In this document: positions 24,829-31,991 of the stretch, in pieces
Layout: every line of letters begins with the position of its first letter
How positions within the stretch are numbered: position 1 is the first letter of the stretch
Assembly: GCA_043748015.1 (NCBI GenBank)
Contig: JAYTOA010000111.1
Span: 1-32,203 of the forward strand
Source of the DNA: JAIBBG01 sp043748015
Lineage (GTDB): Bacteria; Bacteroidota; Bacteroidia; Flavobacteriales_D; Sanyastnellaceae
Direction: 5' to 3'
Length of the DNA stretch: 32,203 nt
The notes under the pieces: model-generated
What the model was told of the DNA's origin: nothing
The model's input: the letters and a program-made list of their open reading frames with translations, nothing else
Databases searched by the model: none
Position numbers and translations under genes: made by a program

Positions 24829-26184
24829 ATGAACATCGAGAGAAATGACATTGACACGTTGAATGCTGAACTGAGCATCAACATTGCGCCGGCGGATTAT
24901 TCGGAACGCGTAGAAAACGCAATCAAGAAATTTCGCAAAACGGCGCAATTACCGGGATTCAGACCCGGACATATTCCAACAAGTCTTGTAAAACAACGTT
25001 ACGGAAAGAGCATTCTCGCCGAAGAAATCAATCGCGTTATACAAGATCAACTTTACAAATACATAGCCGAAAACAAAATCGAAATCCTCGGAAGTCCTAT
25101 CCCTGCCGGTGCAAATGATGATGCCGGCAATTGGGAAGATCCGGGTGATTTCAAATTTCGTTATCACCTCGGACTTGCTCCGAACATTGATCTTTCACTT
25201 GATAAAAATCAAACATTCACTTATCACAAAGTAGTAGTAGATGACACTTTGATTGATCGCCAGGTAAAAGATCTTGCGCGACGATATGGCAAGATGAGTG
25301 ATCCTGAAATGAGCGAAGCTGAAGACATGATCATGGCTGAGCTGACTCAATTGAATGAATTAAGCGAACCATTGGAAGGTGGCATCATTAGTCAGAGCAC
25401 TGTGAGCATTGAATTCATTCCAGATGCAGAAACAAAGAACAAACTCATCGGTCTCAAAAAAGATGACATCGTAGTTGTGAATCCAAATTACCTTACTGAT
25501 AATCATGATGATCTTGCGAAGATGCTGGGCGTTACACACAAAGCGCTTCACGATCTCGACAGTAATTTTCAATTGAAGGTCACAGAAGTCAAACGCATTG
25601 AACCACATACCATTGATCAGGAATTATTCGATAAATTATTCGGTGAAAACGAAGTGACCACTGAAGCAGAGATGCGCGAGCGCACCAAAGCAGATCTTGA
25701 GAAAATGTTTGAGCGTGATTCAGATTTTCTGTTCAAGAGAGAATTTGCGAAATCAATTACCGAGCAGTTGAATCCGCAATTGCCGGATGATTTTCTCAAG
25801 AAATACATAGCAATGACCAATGAGAAACCATTGACACAAGACATGGTTGATCGCGATTATCCCTACTATGCTGCTCAACTTCGTTGGGAATTGATCGAAA
25901 GCAAAATCATCAGACAATACGAATTGCGTGTTTCACAAGAAGATGCAATGACGCATGTGAAGCAAGTACTTGCCTCACGCTATGCCCAATACGGTCTTCC
26001 AATGGAAGATGAAATGTTGAATGACTTTGCTAAGAGTACACTTTCAAAAAAGGAAGAAGCGAAAAACGTTTACGACTTTCTCTATGAAGAAAAAATGATT
26101 GCGTTGGTGAAAGCGAATTGCACGCTCGACTTCAAATCACTGAGCTACGGGGAATTCATGGAGCGAGTTCAGCATATGAATTGA
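24829..26184 (+). CDS. tig: Trigger factor
   Basis: From the ATG at 24829 the product is 451 residues, the usual length in the family. The N-terminal ribosome-binding domain (about 1-115) has the signature GFRPGHIP at 43-50, which docks on ribosomal protein L23. A middle segment (about 150-240) stands where the FKBP-like prolyl isomerase domain lies, and a long helical C-terminal chaperone domain follows (about 250-445). The frame extends back to 24745, but that part is repeat-like spacer sequence and is not credible coding DNA. It acts on nascent chains in the cytoplasm. It lies 137 bp after tRNA-Leu and may share that transcript. Confidence 0.93.
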   Translation: MNIERNDIDTLNAELSINIAPADYSERVENAIKKFRKTAQLPGFRPGHIPTSLVKQRYGKSILAEEINRVIQDQLYKYIAENKIEILGSPIPAGANDDAGNWEDPGDFKFRYHLGLAPNIDLSLDKNQTFTYHKVVVDDTLIDRQVKDLARRYGKMSDPEMSEAEDMIMAELTQLNELSEPLEGGIISQSTVSIEFIPDAETKNKLIGLKKDDIVVVNPNYLTDNHDDLAKMLGVTHKALHDLDSNFQLKVTEVKRIEPHTIDQELFDKLFGENEVTTEAEMRERTKADLEKMFERDSDFLFKREFAKSITEQLNPQLPDDFLKKYIAMTNEKPLTQDMVDRDYPYYAAQLRWELIESKIIRQYELRVSQEDAMTHVKQVLASRYAQYGLPMEDEMLNDFAKSTLSKKEEAKNVYDFLYEEKMIALVKANCTLDFKSLSYGEFMERVQHMN

Positions 26185-26411
26185 TGGTTGGTGTTGTGTA
26201 GTTGGTATTGGGAAAGCGGTATTGGGTATTGGGAGTAGGAAGGCGATGCCATTCGCATTTTGCGCGACAACGATTTAGTATTTTCCTTTGGGTGAATTAG
26301 ATGGAGAGTGATAACCTTGAAAGTCGGCGCAACGAATAATATAAAGTGATTGTCCGCAATGCTACCGTAATTACACATCAAACTGAATCTGCGACGTGGA
26401 TGTTCTTTATT

Positions 26412-26498
26412 CAACCCCGTTGGGGTTGTAATTCGCGGGGATATTCTTTCACCATGGGATGAATCCCATGGCTAAGAAATTCGAACCACTTCGTGGTT
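26412..26498 (+). repeat. Three-hairpin module, copy A
   Basis: Hairpin 1 CAACCCC/GGGGTTG with a 3-nt loop (26412-26428); 23-nt spacer; hairpin 2 CCATGGGAT/ATCCCATGG with a 2-nt loop (26452-26471); 12-nt spacer CTAAGAAATTCG; hairpin 3 AACCAC/GTGGTT with loop TTC (26484-26498). The total is 87 nt. Confidence 0.8.
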
Positions 26499-26573
26499 TT
26501 CCCCGGATGTTCAATTCTCTCAATAGACAGCTAGTGAATTGCATTTTCGATCTTCAAGTAAGTCAGACCGCAT

Positions 26574-26660
26574 AACTGCGAAGCAGTTCCAATGTCTTAG
26601 CCACAGCATTTATCCTGTGGTCATGCGCGCCCCCCGGCGTTCGCAACCCCAAAGGGGTTG
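26574..26660 (-). repeat. Three-hairpin module, copy B (inverted)
   Basis: Read on the minus strand it has the same order and the same spacings as copy A, 87 nt in all: CAACCCC/GGGGTTG, 23 nt, CCACAGGAT/ATGCTGTGG, 12 nt (CTAAGACATTGG), AACTGC/GCAGTT. Relative to copy A, two base pairs change on both sides of stem 2 and two on both sides of stem 3, so pairing is kept; stem 2 has one mismatch. Confidence 0.8.
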
Positions 26661-26817
26661 AATTAATTCTAACGGATAAGACTTAGATGTAATAGTGCAC
26701 CCGCAGCGGCGGACATTGCGGATAATCATTTAATATAATATCTCAAGAACCAATTTCACATTCCCAATACCATCTTCCCAATATCATGTAAGAAATTTTG
26801 GAATTGTATAGCACAAC

Positions 26818-27393
26818 ATGATTCATTTGCAGAATATGCTGAAAGGTGGTATAGCAAATAAAATCTTAGAGATCACAACCGTTGTGTTGAATCTACTTTA
26901 CACCATTTTATACCTCAACGGAAATCAGTGGTGTTATCTCTTCGGTATTCTTGGGCCCCTTGCATTTATCGTTCTGTGTTATCGCAACAAGTTGTATGCT
27001 GAACCTATTCTTCAAATGTGCTATATCGCCTTTGCTATTTATGGTTGGATGAATCTTGGTGATGCGTGGACAATCCTTCATTGGCCAACATCGCAACACA
27101 TTCTATACATACTAATTGGAATCATCGCCTCCCTATTTTCCGGCTATACCTTCAGAAAATTAACAGAAGCAAAACTTCCTTACGTGGATAGCGTAATAAC
27201 AGTGTTCGGCATCATTGCCACATGGATGATGGTGAACTATGTTCACGAAAACTGGTTATACTTTATGTTCATCAACGCGCTCTCAATTTATGTTTATTTA
27301 AAACGAAAATTATTTTTTGGTGCAGCGTTGTTTGTACTTTACCTGCTTATGTCCATTGATGGATATTTCGAACTAAAAATTTTCTACTCGTGA
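26818..27393 (+). CDS. pnuC: Nicotinamide riboside transporter PnuC
   Basis: A 191-residue integral membrane protein with about seven hydrophobic segments. Family features include WCYLFGILGPLAFIVLCYRNKLY, the pore-region MCYIAFAIYGWMNLG with its Trp, and LPYVDSVITVFGIIATWMM. PnuC lets nicotinamide riboside cross the inner membrane by facilitated diffusion, with trapping by phosphorylation. Its stop codon overlaps the GTG start of a NadR-like kinase (GTGA), exactly the partner expected. Length is typical for Bacteroidota PnuC (about 185-210). The second Met (26836) is an alternative start. Confidence 0.93.
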   Translation: MIHLQNMLKGGIANKILEITTVVLNLLYTILYLNGNQWCYLFGILGPLAFIVLCYRNKLYAEPILQMCYIAFAIYGWMNLGDAWTILHWPTSQHILYILIGIIASLFSGYTFRKLTEAKLPYVDSVITVFGIIATWMMVNYVHENWLYFMFINALSIYVYLKRKLFFGAALFVLYLLMSIDGYFELKIFYS

Positions 27394-27935
27394 TCAGAAT
27401 AGCAGTCACCGGTCCTGAATGTTGTGGAAAGACTACTTTGACAAAGTGGTTGGGCGAGCAATTGTTCGATGCCAGAGTAGTGACAGAATATGCTCGGAAA
27501 TACCTTGAGGAGAAAGGAAGTGATTTTCAATACACGCAGGAAGATTTGTTATTTATTGCTCGAAAGAGTTCAGAATATTTATCCAAAGCGTTCAAATCAG
27601 ATCATGACGCACTCATTGTTGACACTGATTTTTACGTCATCGATATCTGGTGGAATGAAATCTATGGCAATCACAATGAAGAAATTCAGGTGATGAAAAA
27701 AACCTATGATTTCGATTTGTATCTACTCTGCGAGCCTGACATTCCGTGGGAGGAAGATCCGCAACGAGAAAATCCGGAAGACCGCGGCAGGCTGTTTGAA
27801 ATCTATCGAAGCGAATTGATTCGAGATGGAAGAACGGTGGAGATTGTACATGGAATTGGTGACGAGAGAATGCAGCAGGTCCTGAAACGTATCCTACGCC
27901 GGTTTCCCAATCTCATGACGGAAGACGAAGGGTAG
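27390..27935 (+). CDS. NadR-like ribosylnicotinamide kinase (AAA-type P-loop)
   Basis: A 181-residue P-loop protein: Walker A GPECCGKTT near residues 8-16, VTEYARKYLEEKG, LIVDTDFYVIDIWWNEIYG, and LYLLCEPDIPWEEDPQRENP with EDRGRLFEIYRSEL, the pattern of the C-terminal kinase domain of NadR. It phosphorylates nicotinamide riboside to NMN, which traps the vitamin imported by PnuC. The N-terminal DNA-binding and adenylyltransferase domains of enteric NadR are absent, so NMN must be converted to NAD by another enzyme. The GTG start overlaps the pnuC stop. Its last 42 bp overlap the convergent VanZ-like gene. Confidence 0.9.
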   Translation: MIRIAVTGPECCGKTTLTKWLGEQLFDARVVTEYARKYLEEKGSDFQYTQEDLLFIARKSSEYLSKAFKSDHDALIVDTDFYVIDIWWNEIYGNHNEEIQVMKKTYDFDLYLLCEPDIPWEEDPQRENPEDRGRLFEIYRSELIRDGRTVEIVHGIGDERMQQVLKRILRRFPNLMTEDEG

Positions 27936-28298
27936 CAGGCCAGACGTTGCGAAAACAAGTCCGGAAATTGTTCCTGCGATATCCGCGAACCAATCGAATA
28001 TATCGCTATCTCTTTTCAAAGGAAGGAATCCCTGCACTATCTCCATAGTTGCACCAAAAAGAATACACAACAGACATATGATGATCATTTTGCGTTTCTC
28101 AATTTTCCGGTAGAAAAAACGAAAACTTCGTGCATAAAAAAAACACAACGAGGCGAACATGCAAAAGTGCACCGCTTTGTCGGCATGCGGAATGCGGAAT
28201 GACGATTCCGATTTTATTTCAACCGGCATCACATGCAGTATAAAAACAATAGCCGTCCACAAAAGAGGAACGGCTATCGCTATATGTTTCTTTTTCAA
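27894..28298 (-). CDS. VanZ-like family membrane protein
   Basis: A 134-residue protein with four hydrophobic segments. VanZ features include PHADKAVHFCMFASLCFF, FGATMEIVQGFLPLKRDSDIFDWFADIAGTISG and the initial LLWTAIVFILHVMP. Some VanZ homologues give low-level glycopeptide resistance, but most, including this kind, have no known role. It starts 26 bp after gcvH and is co-transcribed with it. Its 3' end overlaps the convergent NadR-like gene by 42 bp. Confidence 0.88.
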   Translation of the reverse strand: MKKKHIAIAVPLLWTAIVFILHVMPVEIKSESSFRIPHADKAVHFCMFASLCFFYARSFRFFYRKIEKRKMIIICLLCILFGATMEIVQGFLPLKRDSDIFDWFADIAGTISGLVFATSGLLPFVFRHEIGKPA

Positions 28299-28324
28299 TT
28301 CTTAATTAGGGTAAGAGAGATAAA

Positions 28325-28699
28325 TCAAAGCATAGCTTCATAAGCTGCTGCGTCGATAAGTGCGCTTGTGTCGGCACCGGCAGCCATTTTGATTTTGATC
28401 ATCCAACCTTTACCATAAGGGTCATTGTTGACAGCAGCCGGATCATCAGCCAGGCCGGCATTTACTTCAATGATTTCGCCTGCGATAGGCATAAAGAGAT
28501 CGCTCACTGTTTTCACAGCTTCCACGGTTCCAAACACTTCGTGTGCGCCAAGGCTTTGACCATTGGTTTCGATTTCAACAAAAACAATATCACCCAATTC
28601 GCTTTGCGCAAATTCAGTAATACCAATAGTTGCTACATCACCTTCAATGCGCACCCACTCATGGTCGGAGGTGTATTTCAATTCAGCCGGAAAATTCAT
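28325..28699 (-). CDS. gcvH: Glycine cleavage system H protein
   Basis: From the ATG at 28699 the product is 124 residues, the normal length. It has KYTSDHEWV near the N-terminus, GITEFAQSELGDIVFVE, and the lipoylation site in FGTVEAVKTVSDL with Lys63, followed by PIAGEIIEVN and the C-terminal PYGKGWMIKI. H protein carries the aminomethyl group from GcvP to GcvT and is reoxidised by LpdA. The frame continues upstream to 28858, but that part overlaps the promoter region and is not homologous to the family. The gcvP and gcvT genes are not in the window. Confidence 0.96.
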   Translation of the reverse strand: MNFPAELKYTSDHEWVRIEGDVATIGITEFAQSELGDIVFVEIETNGQSLGAHEVFGTVEAVKTVSDLFMPIAGEIIEVNAGLADDPAAVNNDPYGKGWMIKIKMAAGADTSALIDAAAYEAML

Positions 28700-28717
28700 A
28701 GTTGTTATTTTGTGGGT

Positions 28718-28725
28718 CAAATGTA
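28718..28725 (-). promoter_or_regulatory. -7 element of the gcvH promoter
   Basis: Minus strand TACATTTG, an exact match, ends 18 bp upstream of the gcvH ATG. No TTG stands at a normal distance (candidates give spacers of 12 or 29), so the -33 part is weak or absent. Confidence 0.4.
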
Positions 28726-28789
28726 ATAGAGTGCTGACAATTTTATTCGATGATCCAAGATGCGAATAGTCATTGGAACATTGGCCATG

Positions 28790-28817
28790 TTGAATTGAAC
28801 CTTGACAATTACCTTCG
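28790..28817 (+). promoter_or_regulatory. Possible promoter of the TSUP gene
   Basis: TTG (28790-28792), a 17-bp spacer, TACCTTCG (28810-28817), one mismatch to TAnnTTTG. The ATG at 28832 follows after 14 bp. Confidence 0.4.
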
Positions 28818-28831
28818 TCCGGAAAATAATT

Positions 28832-29236
28832 ATGAAAATGGACTTCACAATAACGCAAATGTTACTGCTCATAGCTGTGGGATTGTTCGCCGGTGCACTG
28901 AGCGGAATCGTGGGTGTCGGTGGCGGAATCATCATCGTGCCCGCCATGATATATTTACTTCACATGAATCAAATGGAGGCGCAAGGCATCAGTCTTTCAG
29001 TGCTTGTATTACCGGTTGGCATCCTTGGTGTGATGAATTATTACAAGGCAGGACATATCAATTTCAACTATTCGTTACTTATCGCTGCCGGCTTCGTTGT
29101 TGGAAGTTATTTTGGGTCAAAATACGCACTAAGGCTTCCTGTGAATGTCGTAAAATTCATCTTCGGAATATTCTTGCTCATAATAGCCGGACAAATGTTA
29201 TGGAAAAGCGGCGGCAAAATTTTCACCCAACCGTAA
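28832..29236 (+). CDS. Half-length TSUP (TauE/SafE) family permease
   Basis: From the ATG at 28832 the product is 134 residues with four hydrophobic segments. The family motif GLFAGALSGIVGVGGGIIIVPAM stands in the first helices, then LSVLVLPVGILGVMNYYKAGHIN and FVVGSYFGSKYALRLP. Full TSUP permeases have about 250 residues in two homologous halves; this one matches a single half and ends with a normal stop, with no second half downstream. It may work as a dimer. TSUP proteins move sulfite, sulfoacetate or related organic anions; the substrate here is unknown. It converges on the proline dehydrogenase gene, 22 bp away. Confidence 0.85.
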   Translation: MKMDFTITQMLLLIAVGLFAGALSGIVGVGGGIIIVPAMIYLLHMNQMEAQGISLSVLVLPVGILGVMNYYKAGHINFNYSLLIAAGFVVGSYFGSKYALRLPVNVVKFIFGIFLLIIAGQMLWKSGGKIFTQP

Positions 29237-29258
29237 TCCCAAATCAAGCGACAGAATT

Positions 29259-30467
29259 TCACATTCCTCTTCTGTCCATCTCTTTTTGAATAAGCGACAA
29301 CTCCCGTCCTGTCTGACCTTTCACCGAAGTATTTTCCTGAGCTCTGCGTATCAAATACGGTATCACGTCGCGAATGGGGCCGTAGGGAACATATTTGGCC
29401 ACGTTATATCCGGCGTTTGCAAGATTGAAACTGATGTGATCACTCATACCGAAAAGCTGAGCGAAATAAATTCGCTTGTCATTGTGAGCAATGGATTTCT
29501 CGTCCATGAGATGCGCAAGTCGCAAGCTGCTTTCCTCGTTGTGTGTGCCGGCGCAAATAGAAATACGATCTACATTCTCTACGCAAAAATCAATTGCTGC
29601 GTCGAAGTCTTTATCGCAAGCCTCCTTGGAAGGTTGAATCGGATCACGGTATCCCATTTCCTTTGCACGTTCACGTTCTCTTTCCATGTATGCGCCGCGC
29701 ACGAGCTTCACACCTAAAAAGTATTTCGACGATTTTGCTTTTTCCAATGAAGATTTCAAAAACGCCAGTCGATCATGACGATACAGTTGTATCGTGTTGT
29801 AAACGATAGCCACATCATGATTGTATTTTTCCATCATCTCATCGGTAAGATCGTCGATCGCGTCTTGAATCCAACTGTCCTCAGCGTCGATGAAAATAGG
29901 CGTTCCTGTGTTGTATGCGCGTGCACAAATTTCATCCAATCTATGGCGAAACTTTTGCCATTCGGCTATTTCATCGTCGCTGAGTTTTCCTTTTGAGTTT
30001 ACTTTTTCCAGCAGTGCAAATCGTGCCAGACCTGTGAGTTTAAAAACACAAAACGGAATGTGTGGATTGCCGTCGGCGGTGTTAATGGTCTGAATTACTT
30101 CCTCCTTCGTGTGATCAAAATCCTCCTCGCTTTCCTTTCCTTCCAGGGAATAATCGAGGATGGTACCGATATGATATTCGTCGAGAATTTTCGTGGCGCG
30201 CGCACATTCCGCTATTGTTTCTCCTCCGCAAAATTGTTTGAAAATGTTTCCCTTAATGGCCCAGCCAATAGGCATTCCAAGTCGTAACGCGAAGTTAGTG
30301 GCATGCTTTCCAAGGCTTACAAAAGCAGGATTTCCAATCAGTTTGAAAAGATAATAGGATCTTCTTAGCTCGCTGTTGCTCTTGCTTCCAAAAGCTATTT
30401 CAGTATTCTCAAAAGTGAGGGCGGGTCGGTTTTCCATTCGGGGTGCGAATTTCTGATAAGTCGCCAT
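29259..30467 (-). CDS. Proline dehydrogenase
   Basis: A 402-residue FAD enzyme from the ATG at 30467 (MATYQKFAP). The (beta-alpha)8 barrel motifs of PRODH are all present: FIDAEDSWIQ, GVKLVRGAYMERERERAKEMGY, ISICAGTHNEESS, IYFAQLFGMSDHISFNLA, and VAKYVPYGPIRDVIPYLIRRAQENTSV. It oxidises proline to pyrroline-5-carboxylate at the membrane, passing electrons to quinone. It is the single-function form, with no P5C dehydrogenase domain or DNA-binding domain as in PutA. The frame extends 79 codons upstream, but that part runs antisense into the divergent dipeptidase gene and is rejected. Confidence 0.95.
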   Translation of the reverse strand: MATYQKFAPRMENRPALTFENTEIAFGSKSNSELRRSYYLFKLIGNPAFVSLGKHATNFALRLGMPIGWAIKGNIFKQFCGGETIAECARATKILDEYHIGTILDYSLEGKESEEDFDHTKEEVIQTINTADGNPHIPFCVFKLTGLARFALLEKVNSKGKLSDDEIAEWQKFRHRLDEICARAYNTGTPIFIDAEDSWIQDAIDDLTDEMMEKYNHDVAIVYNTIQLYRHDRLAFLKSSLEKAKSSKYFLGVKLVRGAYMERERERAKEMGYRDPIQPSKEACDKDFDAAIDFCVENVDRISICAGTHNEESSLRLAHLMDEKSIAHNDKRIYFAQLFGMSDHISFNLANAGYNVAKYVPYGPIRDVIPYLIRRAQENTSVKGQTGRELSLIQKEMDRRGM

Positions 30468-30494
30468 TGTGGACAAACAAATTATTTTGATGCC

Positions 30495-30502
30495 TACTTT
30501 CG
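30495..30502 (+). promoter_or_regulatory. Possible -7 element of the dipeptidase promoter
   Basis: TACTTTCG, one mismatch to TAnnTTTG, 20 bp upstream of the ATG at 30523. A TTG at 30467-30469 is 25 bp away, longer than usual. If used, it excludes the longer frame beginning at 30469. Confidence 0.35.
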
Positions 30503-30522
30503 CACTCCAAAATTTATTCAAA

Positions 30523-31902
30523 ATGGAAAAAGCAACGCAATATATCCAGGACAACAAACAAAGATTTCTAGATGAATTATTCGAATTGCTTCGCATACCG
30601 AGTGTGAGTGCTGATCCGAAATACACCGCAGACGTAGCGCGCTGCGCAGATTCCGTTGCAGAGCATTTGAAGAAAGCAGGCGCTGACAACGTTGAAGTAT
30701 GCAAAACGAAAGGTCATCCCATCATCTATGGAGATAAAATAATTGATCCTTCGAAGCCAACAGTTTTGGTTTATGGACATTATGATGTGCAGCCGGCTGA
30801 TCCATTTGAGTTGTGGGATACTCCGCCATTTGAACCAACCATTAGAAAAACGGCAACACATCCCGACGGCGCCATTTTCGCTCGCGGATCATGTGACGAT
30901 AAAGGCCAGATGTTTTCGCACGTAAAAGCTTTCGAAGCCATGGTGAAAACAGACACGCTTCCCTGCAACATCAAGTTCATGATTGAAGGCGAAGAAGAAT
31001 GCGGAAGCAGCAACCTCGGCACTTTCGTTAAGGAAAATAAAGACCGACTGAAAGCGGAAGTCATTCTTATCAGCGACACATCTATCATTGCCAACGACAC
31101 GCCCTCCATTGATTGTGGATTGCGTGGATTGAGTTATGTGGAGGTAGAAGTAACCGCTGCTAACCGCGATTTGCACAGCGGCGTTTATGGCGGAGCAGTT
31201 TGCAATCCAATCAACATACTCGCAAAGATGATCACGAGTATGCACGACGAAAACAACCACATTACCATTCCCGGTTTTTATGATGCAGTGCAAGAGTTGA
31301 CTGCAGCAGAAAGAACAGAATTGAACAAAGCTCCATTTGATGTGGAGGAATACAAAAAAGATCTGGGCGTTGAAGATGTTTGGGGTGAAAAAGGATATAC
31401 AACAATAGAAAGAACGGGAATTCGTCCGACACTCGATTGCAATGGCATCTGGGGAGGGTATATAGGTGAAGGTGCGAAAACAGTTTTACCATCGAAAGCA
31501 TTTGCGAAAATTTCTATGCGACTTGTTCCAAATCAGAGCAGCGATAAGATTACCGAACTTTTCAAAAATCACTTCAAGAGCATTGCACCAAAAGGAGTGA
31601 AGGTAGAAGTTCGTCCGCATCATGGTGGTGAGCCGGTTGTGACACCTACAGATTCAAAAGCATATAAAGCAGCGAGTCAGGCAATGGTAAAGACCTATGG
31701 CAAGGAACCGATCCCAACGCGCGGTGGTGGTTCTATTCCAATCGTTGCATTGTTCGAGCAAGAACTTGGGTTGAAAACTGTGTTGATGGGTTTTGGATTG
31801 GACAGCGATGCGTTGCACTCACCGAATGAGCATTACGGAATTTTCAATTACTTCAAAGGCATTGAAACAATCCCCTATTTCCATCACTACTTCGCGCAAT
31901 AA
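30523..31902 (+). CDS. M20-family dipeptidase (CNDP-like)
   Basis: A 459-residue zinc peptidase from the ATG at 30523. Metal ligands and catalytic residues stand in order: VYGHYDVQPAD (His86, catalytic Asp88), ARGSCDDKGQ (bridging Asp), MIEGEEECGS (general base Glu and ligand Glu), ISDTS (Asp) and DALHSPNEHYG (His) near the end. A dimerisation domain lies between (about 205-370; DLHSGVYGGAVCNP). There is no signal peptide, so it is cytoplasmic, where it would split dipeptides. It is divergent from proline dehydrogenase; peptide-derived proline could link the two, an inference only. Confidence 0.95.
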   Translation: MEKATQYIQDNKQRFLDELFELLRIPSVSADPKYTADVARCADSVAEHLKKAGADNVEVCKTKGHPIIYGDKIIDPSKPTVLVYGHYDVQPADPFELWDTPPFEPTIRKTATHPDGAIFARGSCDDKGQMFSHVKAFEAMVKTDTLPCNIKFMIEGEEECGSSNLGTFVKENKDRLKAEVILISDTSIIANDTPSIDCGLRGLSYVEVEVTAANRDLHSGVYGGAVCNPINILAKMITSMHDENNHITIPGFYDAVQELTAAERTELNKAPFDVEEYKKDLGVEDVWGEKGYTTIERTGIRPTLDCNGIWGGYIGEGAKTVLPSKAFAKISMRLVPNQSSDKITELFKNHFKSIAPKGVKVEVRPHHGGEPVVTPTDSKAYKAASQAMVKTYGKEPIPTRGGGSIPIVALFEQELGLKTVLMGFGLDSDALHSPNEHYGIFNYFKGIETIPYFHHYFAQ

Positions 31903-31991
31903 GACACAGCATTTCTATTTACTGATATCCGCATCCGACGAGAATTGACTTGTGGTCGGGTATTTGTTTTCGTGTTAGAAAATTAATTCTG

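Larger units (their letters stand above)
26204..26785. repeat. 582-bp nested inverted-repeat element
   Basis: In the 633-bp gap between trigger factor and pnuC. Outer arms 26204-26226 and 26763-26785 are imperfect inverted copies (both with ATTGGGAA, three bases, then GGTATTGGG). Middle arms 26347-26361 (TGATTGTCCGCAATG) and 26715-26729 match inverted with one difference. The inner arms are the 87-bp modules described separately. No open frame in the element resembles a protein, and no transposase is present in the window. It resembles a MITE or REP-type element; its mode of spread is unknown. Confidence 0.7.

Noticed and set aside
26169..26414. 81-residue minus-strand frame in the spacer after trigger factor
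   Set aside because: It overlaps the outer and middle inverted repeats and shows no protein-like pattern.
26412..26660. The two hairpin modules as a CRISPR array or a simple terminator pair
   Set aside because: The copies are inverted, not direct, there are only two, no T tracts follow the stems, and each has three hairpins in fixed order.
28750..29289. 179-residue plus-strand frame
   Set aside because: It overlaps the TSUP gene in another frame; the TSUP frame has membrane helices and the family motif, this one has neither.
31935..31970. CCGAC/GTCGG hairpin followed by a T-rich stretch after the dipeptidase gene
   Set aside because: Only five pairs with a 15-nt loop and an interrupted T tract; too weak to call a terminator.
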